A stretch of DNA of 64,000 bases from Pedobacter ghigonis (GCF_903166585.1 NZ_CAESCM010000001.1:503079-567078); one strand, 5' to 3'. Positions 7,476-17,941 are shown, numbered from the stretch's first letter. The notes: generated by a model from the sequence alone, not told the origin. Program-made: numbers and translations.

Positions 7476-10400
7476 ATGTTAAAAAAGATAATAGACAGGC
7501 CCGTAATGGCTACGGTTATTTCCGTGGTGCTCCTCATTCTGGGTATCATCGGTTTAACGCGCTTACCTGTAACCAGGTTTCCGGATATCTCTCCGCCTAC
7601 CGTAATGGTATCGGGCAGTTATCCCGGAGGTAACAGTGAGGCTGTAATCCGCTCGGTGGTAACCCCACTTGAAGAACAGATTAACGGCGTTGAGAACATG
7701 CAGTACATCAAGTCTACAGCAAGTAATGACGGTACTTTCTCAATATCCGTGATTTTTAAACAGGGCGTTAATCCCGATCAGGCGGCTGTAAACGTACAAA
7801 ACCGGGTGCAACAGGCTACCCCGATCCTTCCGCAGGAAGTGATTAGGATGGGGCTTACCACTTCCAAGCAGCAGAACAGTATGATCATGATCTTCAACAT
7901 CTATACAGATGACAATAAGAAATATGATGAGCTTTTTTTGCAAAACTATGTGAACATTAACCTCATTCCTGGCATTAAAAGAGTTCCCGGAGTTGGTCAG
8001 GCGCAGGTATTCGGTCAAAAAGATTATTCGATGCGGGTATGGCTAAACCCACAAAAAATGGCAAGTTATAACCTCATTCCGGATGATGTGAACCAGGCCA
8101 TTGCCAGCCAAAGTATCGAATCTGCCCCCGGAAAACTTGGTGAAGAATCAGACGCTGCACTTGAATATGTAATGCGGTACAAAGGGAAGAAAAACCAACC
8201 CGAAGAGTACGAGAACATTGTGATAAAGCGGAACGGCAGAGATTTGGTCCGTTTAAAAGATGTGGCCAGGATAGAATTCGGTTCATTGAGCTACAGCGGT
8301 AACTCTACCTCTAACGGAAAAAATGCAGTTACCGTGGCTATTCTCCAAACTACGGGATCAAACGCGAACGAGATCGAAATTGGTGTAAGGGCCGAACTTG
8401 CAAAAGCGGCAAAATCATTTCCTCCGGGGATTTCGCACACCAGTTTATTAAGTTCAAAAGAACGTTTGGATGAGGCTACAGGTCAGGTAAAGCATACGCT
8501 CATCGAAGCCTTTATACTGGTTTTCATTGTAGTGTTTATTTTCCTGCAGGATTTGCGTTCAACAATTATTCCGGCTATTGCGGTCCCGGTTGCCATACTG
8601 GGTACATTTTTCTTCCTGCTGGCATTTGGTTTTACCATCAACGTACTTACCCTGTTTGCATTGGTGCTGGCCATTGGTATTGTGGTTGATGATGCCATTG
8701 TAGTAGTCGAAGCCGTGCATGCAAAAATGGAAGGTTCGGACATGACTGGTAAGGAAGCTACCCACAGTGCCATGGGCGAGATAACCGGGGCGGTAATTTC
8801 CATTACACTGGTCATGTCGGCCGTATTTATCCCAATTGGTTTTATGACCGGTTCGTCGGGTATTTTTTACAAACAGTTTGCCTATACACTAGCCATCGCA
8901 ATTATTATATCGGCGGTTAATGCCTTAACCTTAACCCCCGCCCTTTGCGCACTGTTGTTAAAAAATAACCATGCCGGTGGCCACGGAGAAAAAGCAGAGA
9001 AAGCGGGCTTTAAGAAACGTTTCTTTATCGCTTTCAATTCGGGTTTTGATAACCTGACGGGAAAATACATCAAAGGGCTTAAATTGCTGATTAACAAGAA
9101 ATGGTTAGGTGTCGGATTGGTACTTGTAGTTACTGGCCTTGCAGGATGGTTGATGATGAGTACGCCAAAAAGCTTTGTCCCTATGGAAGATGATGGTTTT
9201 ATCATCTTTAGTTTGAGCATGCCGCCCGGAACAGGCCTTGGCCGTACCACAGCGGTAACGAAAAGAATTGATACGATCCTTTCTAAAACGCCATCTGTAC
9301 AAACAAGCACTTCGATTACCGGCTTCAATATCCTCTCTAACAGCGCAAGTCCGGCTTATGCCATGGGTTTCGTTAAGTTAAAACCAAAGGAAGAACGCGG
9401 CGAAGTAAAGGATATCGACCAGATCATGGCCTCACTAACCGCTCAGTTTGCAGAAATTAAAGAAGGGAGTCTTATGGCATTCAGAAGCCCTCCGGTAGAT
9501 GGTTATGGGGTAACCAGCGGATCAGAGATTGTGCTTCAGGATAAATCTGGAAAAGATCCTGCAGCTTTAAAAGCCATGTCGGATAAGCTTATTGGCCAGA
9601 TTATGCAGCAACCAGGCGTTCAGTACGCTTATACAACTTTTAGAACCGATTACCCGCAACTAGAACTCGATGTTGATGAAGACAAGGCCAACCAGATGGG
9701 CGTAAACATCAGTGGGATGATGAACACGATCCAGACCTACTTTTCCGGCGATCAAAGCATGAACTTTACCAGGTTTGGAAAATTCTATCGGGTAAACGTT
9801 AAGGCCGAAGGTGTATTCAGAACAGATGAAGATGCATTCAATGAAATCTTTGTCCGTAATGATCAGAACCAGATGGTACCCGTAAAATCACTGGTAAAAA
9901 TGCACAAGGTATATGGGCCGGAATCACTGTCGAGATATAATCTGTTCAATGCATTGACCATTAGCGTGGTTGGCAACCCTGATGCGAGTAGCGGACAGAT
10001 TATGGAAACGCTCGAAAAGAACGTACTCAATACCTTGCCTGGCGATTATGGTTACGAATGGACAGGCTTAAGCTTAGAAGAAAAATCATCAGGCAATCAA
10101 ACGGTAATGATTCTCGGGTTATGTCTGCTTTTCGTATACTTTTTATTGGCTGCCCAATATGAAAGTTACCTGTTACCGCTTTCGGTGCTGCTTTCTATTC
10201 CAACAGGAGTACTTGGTGCTTTTGCTGCAATTAAAAGCATTGGTCTAGATAACAACATTTATGTGCAGGTAGGTTTGATTATGCTTGTGGGGCTACTGGC
10301 CAAAAACGCAATCCTGATTGTAGAGTTCGCTGTTCAACGAAGGGCATCAGGATTAAGCATTGTTGAATCGGCTATCGATGGCGCGAAATCAAGATTGCGT

Positions 10401-10628
10401 CCGATTATTATGACCTCACTCGCATTTATTGTGGGGATGATCCCCTTAATGACTGCAACCGGTGGCTCTGCCATGGGCAACAGGTCAATCAGTACCGGGG
10501 CTGCAATTGGTATGCTTAGCGGGGTAATATTAGGTGTATTCGTAATTCCGCTACTATACATCCTTTTCCAGTTTCTGCAAGAAAAGATCTCCATAAAGAG
10601 AGAAGAACACAAGGTTCAAGCAAAGTAA
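7476..10628 (+). CDS. RND multidrug efflux pump, HAE1 family (AcrB-like)
   Basis: 1050 residues, normal length for AcrB-type pumps. It starts MLKKIIDRPVMATVISVVLL, has two large periplasmic loops and two sets of transmembrane helices. TM4 carries the proton-relay Asp pair in GIVVDDAIVVVEAV, and TM10 has the matching Lys in LVGLLAKNAILIVEFA. The protein is expected to export hydrophobic or amphiphilic toxicants by proton antiport. It is the middle gene of a three-gene operon (20 nt after the adaptor, 8 nt before the channel). Nothing is missing or truncated; the substrate cannot be read from sequence. Confidence 0.97.
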   Translation: MLKKIIDRPVMATVISVVLLILGIIGLTRLPVTRFPDISPPTVMVSGSYPGGNSEAVIRSVVTPLEEQINGVENMQYIKSTASNDGTFSISVIFKQGVNPDQAAVNVQNRVQQATPILPQEVIRMGLTTSKQQNSMIMIFNIYTDDNKKYDELFLQNYVNINLIPGIKRVPGVGQAQVFGQKDYSMRVWLNPQKMASYNLIPDDVNQAIASQSIESAPGKLGEESDAALEYVMRYKGKKNQPEEYENIVIKRNGRDLVRLKDVARIEFGSLSYSGNSTSNGKNAVTVAILQTTGSNANEIEIGVRAELAKAAKSFPPGISHTSLLSSKERLDEATGQVKHTLIEAFILVFIVVFIFLQDLRSTIIPAIAVPVAILGTFFFLLAFGFTINVLTLFALVLAIGIVVDDAIVVVEAVHAKMEGSDMTGKEATHSAMGEITGAVISITLVMSAVFIPIGFMTGSSGIFYKQFAYTLAIAIIISAVNALTLTPALCALLLKNNHAGGHGEKAEKAGFKKRFFIAFNSGFDNLTGKYIKGLKLLINKKWLGVGLVLVVTGLAGWLMMSTPKSFVPMEDDGFIIFSLSMPPGTGLGRTTAVTKRIDTILSKTPSVQTSTSITGFNILSNSASPAYAMGFVKLKPKEERGEVKDIDQIMASLTAQFAEIKEGSLMAFRSPPVDGYGVTSGSEIVLQDKSGKDPAALKAMSDKLIGQIMQQPGVQYAYTTFRTDYPQLELDVDEDKANQMGVNISGMMNTIQTYFSGDQSMNFTRFGKFYRVNVKAEGVFRTDEDAFNEIFVRNDQNQMVPVKSLVKMHKVYGPESLSRYNLFNALTISVVGNPDASSGQIMETLEKNVLNTLPGDYGYEWTGLSLEEKSSGNQTVMILGLCLLFVYFLLAAQYESYLLPLSVLLSIPTGVLGAFAAIKSIGLDNNIYVQVGLIMLVGLLAKNAILIVEFAVQRRASGLSIVESAIDGAKSRLRPIIMTSLAFIVGMIPLMTATGGSAMGNRSISTGAAIGMLSGVILGVFVIPLLYILFQFLQEKISIKREEHKVQAK

Positions 10629-10636
10629 ATTTTAAT

Positions 10637-12049
10637 ATGAAATTAGCTAAAATCAATATATATCTGCTGCTGGGTACGGCCCTTTACCTAAGCTCTTGCG
10701 CTGTGGGCAGAAAATACAGCCGTCCGGCGATAGAAACCCCTGTGGTTTACAGGCAACAGATTCCGGTAACAGGCGATACGGTGCTACTGCCATGGAAAAC
10801 TTTTTTTCAGGACCCGAAACTCGTTGAACTCATTAACCAGGCGATGGTAAAAAACATGGATGTATCGGTAGCCATGTTAAACCTCGAACAGGTTAACCTT
10901 ACTTACAAACAGGCTAAGCTGGGGCTGATTCCCTCGCTTGATCTTGCCATTGGTGCATCTAGGAATTTCCCTTCAAAGAATTCGCTTAACGGATCATTAA
11001 ATCAGCAGTTTACGGGCGAGCGCTACCTGGATGATTTCAATGCCACGCTTTCCCTATCCTGGGAAGCAGATATTTGGGGCAAGGTAAAAATGCAAAAAGC
11101 AGGAGCCAAAGCAAACTACCTGATGCAGAAAGAAAACCTCTCGGCACTAAGAACCAGAATAATAGCACAGGTAGCACAGAGTTATAATAACCTGATTACT
11201 TTGGATGAACAGTTAAGGGTTGCCGAGCGGAACACTGCACTGAGTGATAGTACATTGAAAATGATCCGGATCCAGTTTAAATCGGCACAAGTTAATTCAC
11301 TGGCGGTAGCCCAGGCAGAAGCACAGAAAAAAACAGCAGAACTGCTTGTTCCTTTAACAAAGCAAAATATAGTGGTACAGGAAAATGCATTGAGTATCCT
11401 CTGCGGAAAATTTCCAGACCGGATTGAAAGAGCATCAGACAGGGCCAAATTAAGCCGCACCAGATTGTTCCCTACAGGTGTACCGGCAAATTTGCTTGCC
11501 CGCAGGCCAGATGTTAAAGCTGCCGAATATGCGGTAATGGCCGCAAATGCCAATACAGGCCTGGCTAAAGCAGCCATGTTTCCGGCATTCAGCCTTAGCC
11601 CTTCTGTTGGCATGAATTCATTTAAGTTCAACAACTGGTTTGATCTTCCCGGTTCACTGGCAAGAAATTTTGCCGGTAATATTGCCCAGCCGATCTTCCG
11701 CAAAAAGGAATTGAGAACGGCCTACGAAATTGCGCAGCTCGAACAACAGAAATCGGCAGAGCAGTTCAGGCTTTCGGTAATGACAGCCGTTGGCGAGGTA
11801 TCGGATGCATTGGCGAAATCGAAATATGCAGAAGAACGTTCGTTGCTTGTAGACGAAAAAAGGACTGCGCTCGACAAAGCAGGTCGTGATGCGATGCTAC
11901 TTTTCAAGAGTGGAATGGCAACATATCTGGAAGTACTTGTAGCACAAAACAACAGTTTACAGAACGAACTGGAAAGAACAGAAATCAAACGCGATCAGTT
12001 CAATGCCATAATCGACCTCTACCGCTCACTAGGGGGTGGCGTGGAATAA
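10637..12049 (+). CDS. Outer-membrane efflux channel lipoprotein (TolC/NodT family)
   Basis: 470 residues. The lipobox LSSC puts the lipidated Cys at residue 21, as in NodT/OprM-type channels. Two OEP repeats follow, each a long helical stretch with beta strands; typical marks are LSLSWEADIWGKV and the RLFPTGVPANLLARRPDVKAAEY segment. It completes the tripartite pump begun by the adaptor gene, starts 8 nt after the pump gene and is the last gene of the operon. A 20-bp hairpin follows 28 nt after the stop. Confidence 0.95.
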   Translation: MKLAKINIYLLLGTALYLSSCAVGRKYSRPAIETPVVYRQQIPVTGDTVLLPWKTFFQDPKLVELINQAMVKNMDVSVAMLNLEQVNLTYKQAKLGLIPSLDLAIGASRNFPSKNSLNGSLNQQFTGERYLDDFNATLSLSWEADIWGKVKMQKAGAKANYLMQKENLSALRTRIIAQVAQSYNNLITLDEQLRVAERNTALSDSTLKMIRIQFKSAQVNSLAVAQAEAQKKTAELLVPLTKQNIVVQENALSILCGKFPDRIERASDRAKLSRTRLFPTGVPANLLARRPDVKAAEYAVMAANANTGLAKAAMFPAFSLSPSVGMNSFKFNNWFDLPGSLARNFAGNIAQPIFRKKELRTAYEIAQLEQQKSAEQFRLSVMTAVGEVSDALAKSKYAEERSLLVDEKRTALDKAGRDAMLLFKSGMATYLEVLVAQNNSLQNELERTEIKRDQFNAIIDLYRSLGGGVE

Positions 12050-12077
12050 ATGTTTAAACATTTATTCACTATCTTTA

Positions 12078-12126
12078 AGGTTGATCTATATAGGGTGGGC
12101 AACGTTCACTCTATATAGATCAACCT
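12078..12126. repeat. 20-bp inverted repeat downstream of the RND operon
   Basis: Left arm 12078-12097 and right arm 12107-12126 pair over 20 bp with a single G-U wobble around a 9-nt loop (ggcaacgtt). This is longer than a usual intrinsic terminator stem and is not followed by a T-run (cactaaat), so it may end or stabilise the RND transcript, or serve another role such as a protein-binding palindrome. Confidence 0.75.
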
Positions 12127-12603
12127 CACTAAATACGAGTACCACTTCTGCATTTTCTCTTTGTTACAACTGCTCCAATCCCACAAGCCTTGTCGATTCC
12201 AGTTAATCGGAATTTGCAATCCCGTCTTTCAACCTCAATCTTAAATAAACAATACCATATATGGATTTAAAATCCAAAGAACTGTAGAAATCTGCCTTGG
12301 GAAAATGCCGTAAGTTTGCAGAAATCGCATCGCCTTAGCTAAAACATTTTTACCAATAACAGGTAATAATTTGCCAATTTAATTTAATTTTAATTCTAAC
12401 TTTATCATTTAATTGCACTGTAGGTCAGTTTATTCCACTGATTTAATACTATTGCCGCGAAGCAATATAAAACATGTACAACCAAATATAAATCCTGAAA
12501 CTACCAAAAGCGGTTTAACCGCATACGAACCAGCCGTTATCCCATCCCTGAATTGGTGCATCATGCTGTTTTTTTATCCAATTATATTGATATAACCGAG
12601 TTA
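12127..12603. other. Intergenic region upstream of the ECF sigma gene
   Basis: About 480 AT-rich bases between the inverted repeat and the sigma factor start. A short open frame of 60 codons at 12413-12595 has no family features and is rejected. The region should contain the promoter for the sigma/FecR genes; no clear consensus element is visible. Confidence 0.5.
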
Positions 12604-13176
12604 ATGACCAAGTATAATACATACACAGACCAACTACTCGCTCAGATGTTGCGTGAAGGAGACCGTATGGCATACACCGAAATTTACAACCGTTATAAAA
12701 GATTGTTATACCTTTTTGCTTTTCGCAGACTGGGAGAAAAAGAAGAAGTATGGGATATCGTTCATGAAGTATTTCTTTCCTTGTGGCTAAATCACGAAAA
12801 CCTGGTAATCGAGCATTCATTATCTACTTACCTGCATGCCGCTATGAGAAACAAAGTAGCCAATGCCATTGCCCATAAGCATGTTTCTGCACGTTATTTA
12901 GATAGTTTCACCCTATATCTATCGAGCGAAAAGGACGTTACCGATCATGTGGTACGGCACCATGAACTCGAAACCCTCATTAATAGGGAAATTAATGCGC
13001 TACCGGCACAAATGCGTAAAGTATTTGAAATGAGCCGTAAAAACGGTTACAACCGGAAACAGATTGCAGAACTACTCAATCTTTCTGAGGAAACCGTTAA
13101 AGCCCATATGTACCAATCACTCAAAAGATTAAAGATGAAACTGGGCTCTATGCTAAGCATTGTTTTTTTACTTTAA
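12604..13176 (+). CDS. ECF RNA polymerase sigma-70 factor of a SusCD locus
   Basis: 190 residues from the chosen start (MTKYNTYTDQ); an in-frame Met at 12553 would add 17 residues that do not look like sigma N-termini. Region 2 includes AYTEIYNRYKRLLYLFAFRRL and the VWDIVHEVFLSLW motif; region 4 ends RKQIAELLNLSEETVKAHMYQSLKRLK, a helix-turn-helix for the -35 element. In Bacteroidota such sigma factors are freed by a FecR-type anti-sigma when the partner SusC transporter binds its glycan. FecR, STN-type SusC and SusD follow in that order, so this is the specific regulator of PUL 1. Confidence 0.93.
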   Translation: MTKYNTYTDQLLAQMLREGDRMAYTEIYNRYKRLLYLFAFRRLGEKEEVWDIVHEVFLSLWLNHENLVIEHSLSTYLHAAMRNKVANAIAHKHVSARYLDSFTLYLSSEKDVTDHVVRHHELETLINREINALPAQMRKVFEMSRKNGYNRKQIAELLNLSEETVKAHMYQSLKRLKMKLGSMLSIVFLL

Positions 13177-13253
13177 TTTTTTTTCAAAAACGACTAACCC
13201 TAAGTTGCTTCATAACTGACTAACTACTAATAACAGCCAAATATAATTAGTAG

Positions 13254-14375
13254 ATGGATCAACATTACGCAAAGCAACTCCTTGAGAAATACAAGTCGGG
13301 TAACTGTAGCCAGTTCGAAAAAGAGCAGGTAGAAAGGTGGATAGACTTTGGTGAATTTCCAGAATTTACCTTAAGCGAAAAAGAGCTGCAAAATCAGATG
13401 AATGCCCTTTCAAGTGCTTTACCTTTACACCGTGAAAAACGTTTATGGCCACGCCTCTCTATTGCCGCTGCACTCGCCTTTATAGTAATCAGTATTGGTA
13501 TCAGCTATTATAAAACAAACACCCCTCCTGCCAGAAAAGAAACGGCTACGGTAAAAAATATAGTTCCCGGCAAAACGGGAGCCACATTAACACTGGCAAA
13601 CGGACAAAAGATTAAACTAAGCGATGCAATAAATGGCGAAATAGCCAAAGAAACCGGTGTAAGCATTACTAAAATGCAAAACGGAGAGCTGGCTTATCAA
13701 TTTGCACCTACTGCCAATGGGAGTGCTAAAAAAAATTCGATTAACACGCTTTCAACTGCACGTGGCGAAACCTATTTGCTTATTTTACCCGATAAGTCAA
13801 AAGTCTGGCTTAATGCAGCATCGAGTATTACCTACTCAACTAATCTTATTGATAAGGGCATACGCAGGGTTCAATTAAAGGGAGAAGCGTATTTCGAAGT
13901 TTTTAAGGATAAATCACATCCTTTTGTTGTAAGCACAGCCAACCAGGAAGTGGAAGTTCTCGGCACTCATTTTAATATTAACAGCTATGCCGACGAACCT
14001 GCAACCACAACTACCCTGTTGGAAGGAAGCGTAAAAGTTAAACAAGGATCGGTAAGTCATTTGTTAAAACCAGATCAGCAGGCAGCACTTGATAAAGGCG
14101 GAAAGTTTACCCTGAGTAATGTAAATGCAGACGATGCTGTAGCATGGAAGGATGGCGTTTTTCTTTTTGAGGACGAACCTCTGGAAAGCATTATGCGCCG
14201 GATATCGAGATGGTATAATCTGGATATTGAATATGCAAAAGATGTGGATAAGGATAAATTATATAGCGGTGGTGTTTCCAGGTACGAAAATGTATCTACA
14301 GTATTGGAAATTTTGGAATCAACAAAAAATATACACCTAAAAATTGAAGAAAGGAGAATAATCGTTATGAAATAA
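13254..14375 (+). CDS. FecR-family anti-sigma factor
   Basis: 373 residues: a cytoplasmic N-terminal part (1-64) that should hold the sigma factor, a transmembrane helix at about 66-86 (LSIAAALAFIVISIGISYY), a periplasmic FecR domain (about 165-265; RGETYLLILPDKSKVWLNA, RRVQLKGEAYFEVFKD) and the C-terminal DUF4974-like domain with the DEPLESIMRRISRWYNLDIEY signature. It passes the signal from the SusC STN domain to the ECF sigma factor encoded 77 nt upstream. All domains are intact. Confidence 0.95.
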   Translation: MDQHYAKQLLEKYKSGNCSQFEKEQVERWIDFGEFPEFTLSEKELQNQMNALSSALPLHREKRLWPRLSIAAALAFIVISIGISYYKTNTPPARKETATVKNIVPGKTGATLTLANGQKIKLSDAINGEIAKETGVSITKMQNGELAYQFAPTANGSAKKNSINTLSTARGETYLLILPDKSKVWLNAASSITYSTNLIDKGIRRVQLKGEAYFEVFKDKSHPFVVSTANQEVEVLGTHFNINSYADEPATTTTLLEGSVKVKQGSVSHLLKPDQQAALDKGGKFTLSNVNADDAVAWKDGVFLFEDEPLESIMRRISRWYNLDIEYAKDVDKDKLYSGGVSRYENVSTVLEILESTKNIHLKIEERRIIVMK

Positions 14376-14426
14376 GCTTATTAAACCTGGTCATTCAAGA
14401 TATCCAAAAGAACCTGTTTATAACAA

Positions 14427-14452
14427 TCAGCCCTGAACCAAATCAGGACTGA
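14427..14452 (+). other. Small hairpin between fecR and susC
   Basis: A 10-bp stem with one mismatch and a 6-nt loop (accaaa) lies between FecR and SusC, followed at a short distance by tgtttt. It may be a weak attenuator that separates regulatory from structural genes. Tentative. Confidence 0.35.
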
Positions 14453-14566
14453 CTGGATGTTTTGATGACAACCTAAAATGGAATTATTTTATCGTTTAAG
14501 ACACGATTGCCTGCAAATTTTCGACGATGAGAAGGCATTCGTAAATCAACCAAAACAAACAAATTT

Positions 14567-17500
14567 ATGAAATCTATCCATCTGTTTAAGTGTGGTATTC
14601 AAGATATTACATTTAAACGCACATTGCGTATTATGAAACTGACTCTAGTCATTCTGGCAACCTTTATCCTGCAGATAAGGGCCTCTACCTTTGCCCAATA
14701 TGTAACGCTGAAAGAGACAAATAAAAATCTGCGGAACATTTTCTCACAAATTAGAAAACAAACAGGATATGTTGTGCTCTACGAATCTTCGATTGTAAAC
14801 AGGGCGGCAGTAATATCGGTTAATTTAGAGAAGACACCTATAAATGAGGCGTTAAAAATTATCCTAAAAGATCAAAAGCTCGATTTTGAGATAAAGCAAA
14901 AATCAATTATTCTGAGCAGGCAGAAAGTGCTGCCCGAGCGGATAATAGAAAAATCAGAAAAAATAGATATCAAGGGTAAAATTATAGATGTGAATGGTAA
15001 GCCCATTCCAAATGTAAATATCCTGATTAAGGGAACAAAACGGGGAGTATCAACAGATGTTGACGGCAATTTTAGCCTGACACTTGCTACAGGAGAAAAT
15101 GAAATTACCATATCAGCCATAGGTTTTGAAACGCAAACGGTGGCAGTTAACAACCGTACATTTATCAGCATCACACTCAAAGAAATGTCGGCTAACCTGG
15201 ATGAGTTTGTGGTTGTAGGATATGGCACACAAAAAAAAATCAACCTTTCTGGTTCAGTGAGCTCAGTTTCGGGCAAAACCATTACAGAACGACCGGTGCC
15301 CAGCATTGCAAATTTATTACAGGGGCGGATCAGCGGACTTGACATTGTACAGCCAACCGGTGAGCCCGGCAGAGATAATGGCAGTTTCAGGCTACGTGGC
15401 CTAGGCTCCTATGGTGCCTCTTCGGCACCTCTTGTATTGGTTGATGGAATTATAGGCTCGATTAATAACCTTTCTCCACAGGATGTAGAAAATGTAACGG
15501 TATTAAAAGATGCTTCTTCGGCCTCTATTTATGGTGCCCGGGCAGCTAACGGCGTAATATTGGTAACCACCAAAAAAGGCAAACTGGGTACTGATGTTAT
15601 TGAGTATAATGGCAGTTATGGTATCAGCGAGGCGACCAGAATGCCTGATCTGATTACCAATTCGGTTACCTATATGGAAATGTATAACCAGGCCAAAGCC
15701 AGGAGCGGCCAGCCAGCGCAATATACACAGGCCCAGATAGATGCTTACAGAAACAATCCAAACAATGAACAATACCCTAATTTTAACTGGCTTGAATATA
15801 TTTTAGGAAAAGGTCCTATCCATAACCATAACCTGGGTTTTTCGGGCGGTACCACTAAAAGCACCTACAATGTTTCATTGAATTACCTCGATCAAAACAG
15901 CATTACCAAAGGCTATTTGTATAAAAGGTACAATGGCTTACTTGATTTCTCTACTCAGGTACATTCGAGGGTAAAAATAGGCGCTAACATTAACATGTCT
16001 TTTCAGGATTTAAAGGCACCATGGTTAGTGAACGATGATTTGTTGTTATTGGCCTATGCTGCTGCCCCTACTTTTAAGCCATTTTTACCCGATGGAAGCG
16101 GCAGAATAGCTACCCGCGATTACGTATCGAGCGGAGGAACAAACCGTACACCCGAAGAAGTGTACAATACAGGCTCTCAGTTTACAAAAAACTACAACGT
16201 AAATGCACAGGGCTATATTGATATCAATATTATTAAAGGATTAAACTGGCTTTCAAAAGGTGCAATTACCTTCTTTAACCAGGATTTCAGAAACCGCCAG
16301 TTTAGAAGCCCTTCATTTGCCTATCAGCCCAATGCAGCTGGTGTTTATCAGGAGGTAGGTAACGGTAATTCAAACTTTGCCGGTCTTCAGCAAAGCTCAG
16401 CAAGGAACATTACCAAAACTTTTTACAGTACATTAAATTACAATAAAGTTTTTGCCAACAACCATAATTTTGGTGTATTAGCTGGATACGAACAGCAAGA
16501 TAACCGAAGTACCAACCTGAGTGGCGGCAGGTTCGATTTTCCTAACAGCACCATTATGGAGCTGGATGGAAGCTCGCCGCTTAATCAAACATTAGGTGGT
16601 AATTCATTTGAATGGGCGCTTCAATCGCTGTTTGGCAGGGTAAATTACAACTATAAGGAAAAGTATATTTTAGAAGGTAACATCAGGCATGACGGAACAT
16701 CAAGAGTAGATGAAAGATACCGCTGGGGAACTTTTGGTGGAGGATCGGCTGCCTGGAAAATATCTGAAGAAAGCTTTATTAAAGATAACTTTTCATGGAT
16801 CGATAACTTAAAAATAAGAGCATCTTATGGTGTACTGGGTAACCAGGAAATTGTAACCAATGGAAATTTAAACTACTATCCATATCAGGATATTCTTTCG
16901 CTCACTACATATCCGTTTTCGAGCTTAAGCTCTGGTGTGCAACTTACCAGACTGGTAGAAAAGAATTTACGCTGGGAAAAAACATCGGTTAGAGATATAG
17001 GTCTGGAGTTCGATTTGTATAAAGGTTTATTTGGTGCAACCATTAACTATTATAGAAAGAATACAACCGATATTTTGGCCACCCGTACCGATCTTCCTAC
17101 CAGTTTCGGACTTGCAGCACCAACAGTAAATGCCGGTGCCATGGTGAATAAAGGTATAGAAATTGAACTGAGGCACCAGAACCGCATTGGCGACTTTACC
17201 TACGGTGCCAATTTCATTTTTCACCGCTACAGAAACAAAGTAACCAAAGTAATTACTGAAACACTCGGAACGTTTGAAGTGGGCCAACCGTTTAACAATT
17301 TCTTTGTTTACGATTGGATCGGGGTATTTCAAAGTCAGCAAGAGATAGACAGCTCGCCTAAACAACCGAACTCGGGTGTGCTAAAACCTGGCGACCTGAA
17401 AATAAGAGATGTAAGTGGAAATGGCACTGTTGGGCCTGAAGACAGGATCCGCATCAGCAGCTTTCCCGATTATACGTATTCGTTTAGTTTAAATGCAGGA

Positions 17501-17941
17501 TGGAAAGGATTTAACCTGAGCGCATTTTTTCAGGGTGTAGAGGGGCAGAAAGTTAACGTAAGCCAATGGGGTTACGAACCATTTATGCAAGGTTCAGCTC
17601 CGCCAACCAAATTTCTTAACGCATGGACACCAACTAACCCGAGCAATACCATACCAGCAGTTTACCTTACCGGATATGCAGGTGTAGCCGGTTACAACTC
17701 TACCTATTTTTTACAGGATGCTTCTTATTTACGCCTGAAGAATTTATACCTCTCTTACACCTTACCTGATAATATATCCAAGAAAATCGGATCGAGCGGG
17801 GTAACGGTTTATACTTCGGGAGATAATCTGATTACCTGGACCAAGTATGAAGGCAATGATCCTGAGAGAGCCGGATCAGGAAGATTTGCGCAATTTCCGC
17901 AGATCAGGATTTATACCATAGGGCTAAAAGTTAAGTATTAG
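14567..17941 (+). CDS. SusC-like TonB-dependent glycan transporter with STN domain
   Basis: 1124 residues. After a signal peptide (hydrophobic stretch about 23-43 ending RASTFAQ) there is an STN domain (about 50-105, YVTLKETNKNLRNIFSQIRK), a CarboxypepD_reg-like domain (about 125-215, KGKIIDVNGKPIPNVNILIKG), the TonB plug with DEFVVVGYGTQKK and VLVDGIIGSINNLSPQDVENVTVLKDASSASIYG features, and a 22-strand barrel ending in YTIGLKVKY. It imports a glycan through the outer membrane with the SusD lid encoded 21 nt downstream. The STN domain is the feature that signals to FecR, which is encoded upstream. The substrate may contain alpha-galactosyl units, judged only from the nearby GH36 gene. Confidence 0.96.
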   Translation: MKSIHLFKCGIQDITFKRTLRIMKLTLVILATFILQIRASTFAQYVTLKETNKNLRNIFSQIRKQTGYVVLYESSIVNRAAVISVNLEKTPINEALKIILKDQKLDFEIKQKSIILSRQKVLPERIIEKSEKIDIKGKIIDVNGKPIPNVNILIKGTKRGVSTDVDGNFSLTLATGENEITISAIGFETQTVAVNNRTFISITLKEMSANLDEFVVVGYGTQKKINLSGSVSSVSGKTITERPVPSIANLLQGRISGLDIVQPTGEPGRDNGSFRLRGLGSYGASSAPLVLVDGIIGSINNLSPQDVENVTVLKDASSASIYGARAANGVILVTTKKGKLGTDVIEYNGSYGISEATRMPDLITNSVTYMEMYNQAKARSGQPAQYTQAQIDAYRNNPNNEQYPNFNWLEYILGKGPIHNHNLGFSGGTTKSTYNVSLNYLDQNSITKGYLYKRYNGLLDFSTQVHSRVKIGANINMSFQDLKAPWLVNDDLLLLAYAAAPTFKPFLPDGSGRIATRDYVSSGGTNRTPEEVYNTGSQFTKNYNVNAQGYIDINIIKGLNWLSKGAITFFNQDFRNRQFRSPSFAYQPNAAGVYQEVGNGNSNFAGLQQSSARNITKTFYSTLNYNKVFANNHNFGVLAGYEQQDNRSTNLSGGRFDFPNSTIMELDGSSPLNQTLGGNSFEWALQSLFGRVNYNYKEKYILEGNIRHDGTSRVDERYRWGTFGGGSAAWKISEESFIKDNFSWIDNLKIRASYGVLGNQEIVTNGNLNYYPYQDILSLTTYPFSSLSSGVQLTRLVEKNLRWEKTSVRDIGLEFDLYKGLFGATINYYRKNTTDILATRTDLPTSFGLAAPTVNAGAMVNKGIEIELRHQNRIGDFTYGANFIFHRYRNKVTKVITETLGTFEVGQPFNNFFVYDWIGVFQSQQEIDSSPKQPNSGVLKPGDLKIRDVSGNGTVGPEDRIRISSFPDYTYSFSLNAGWKGFNLSAFFQGVEGQKVNVSQWGYEPFMQGSAPPTKFLNAWTPTNPSNTIPAVYLTGYAGVAGYNSTYFLQDASYLRLKNLYLSYTLPDNISKKIGSSGVTVYTSGDNLITWTKYEGNDPERAGSGRFAQFPQIRIYTIGLKVKY

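Noticed and set aside
12413..12595. 60-codon plus-strand ORF before the sigma factor
   Set aside because: No family features, odd composition, and it overlaps the upstream extension of the sigma gene.
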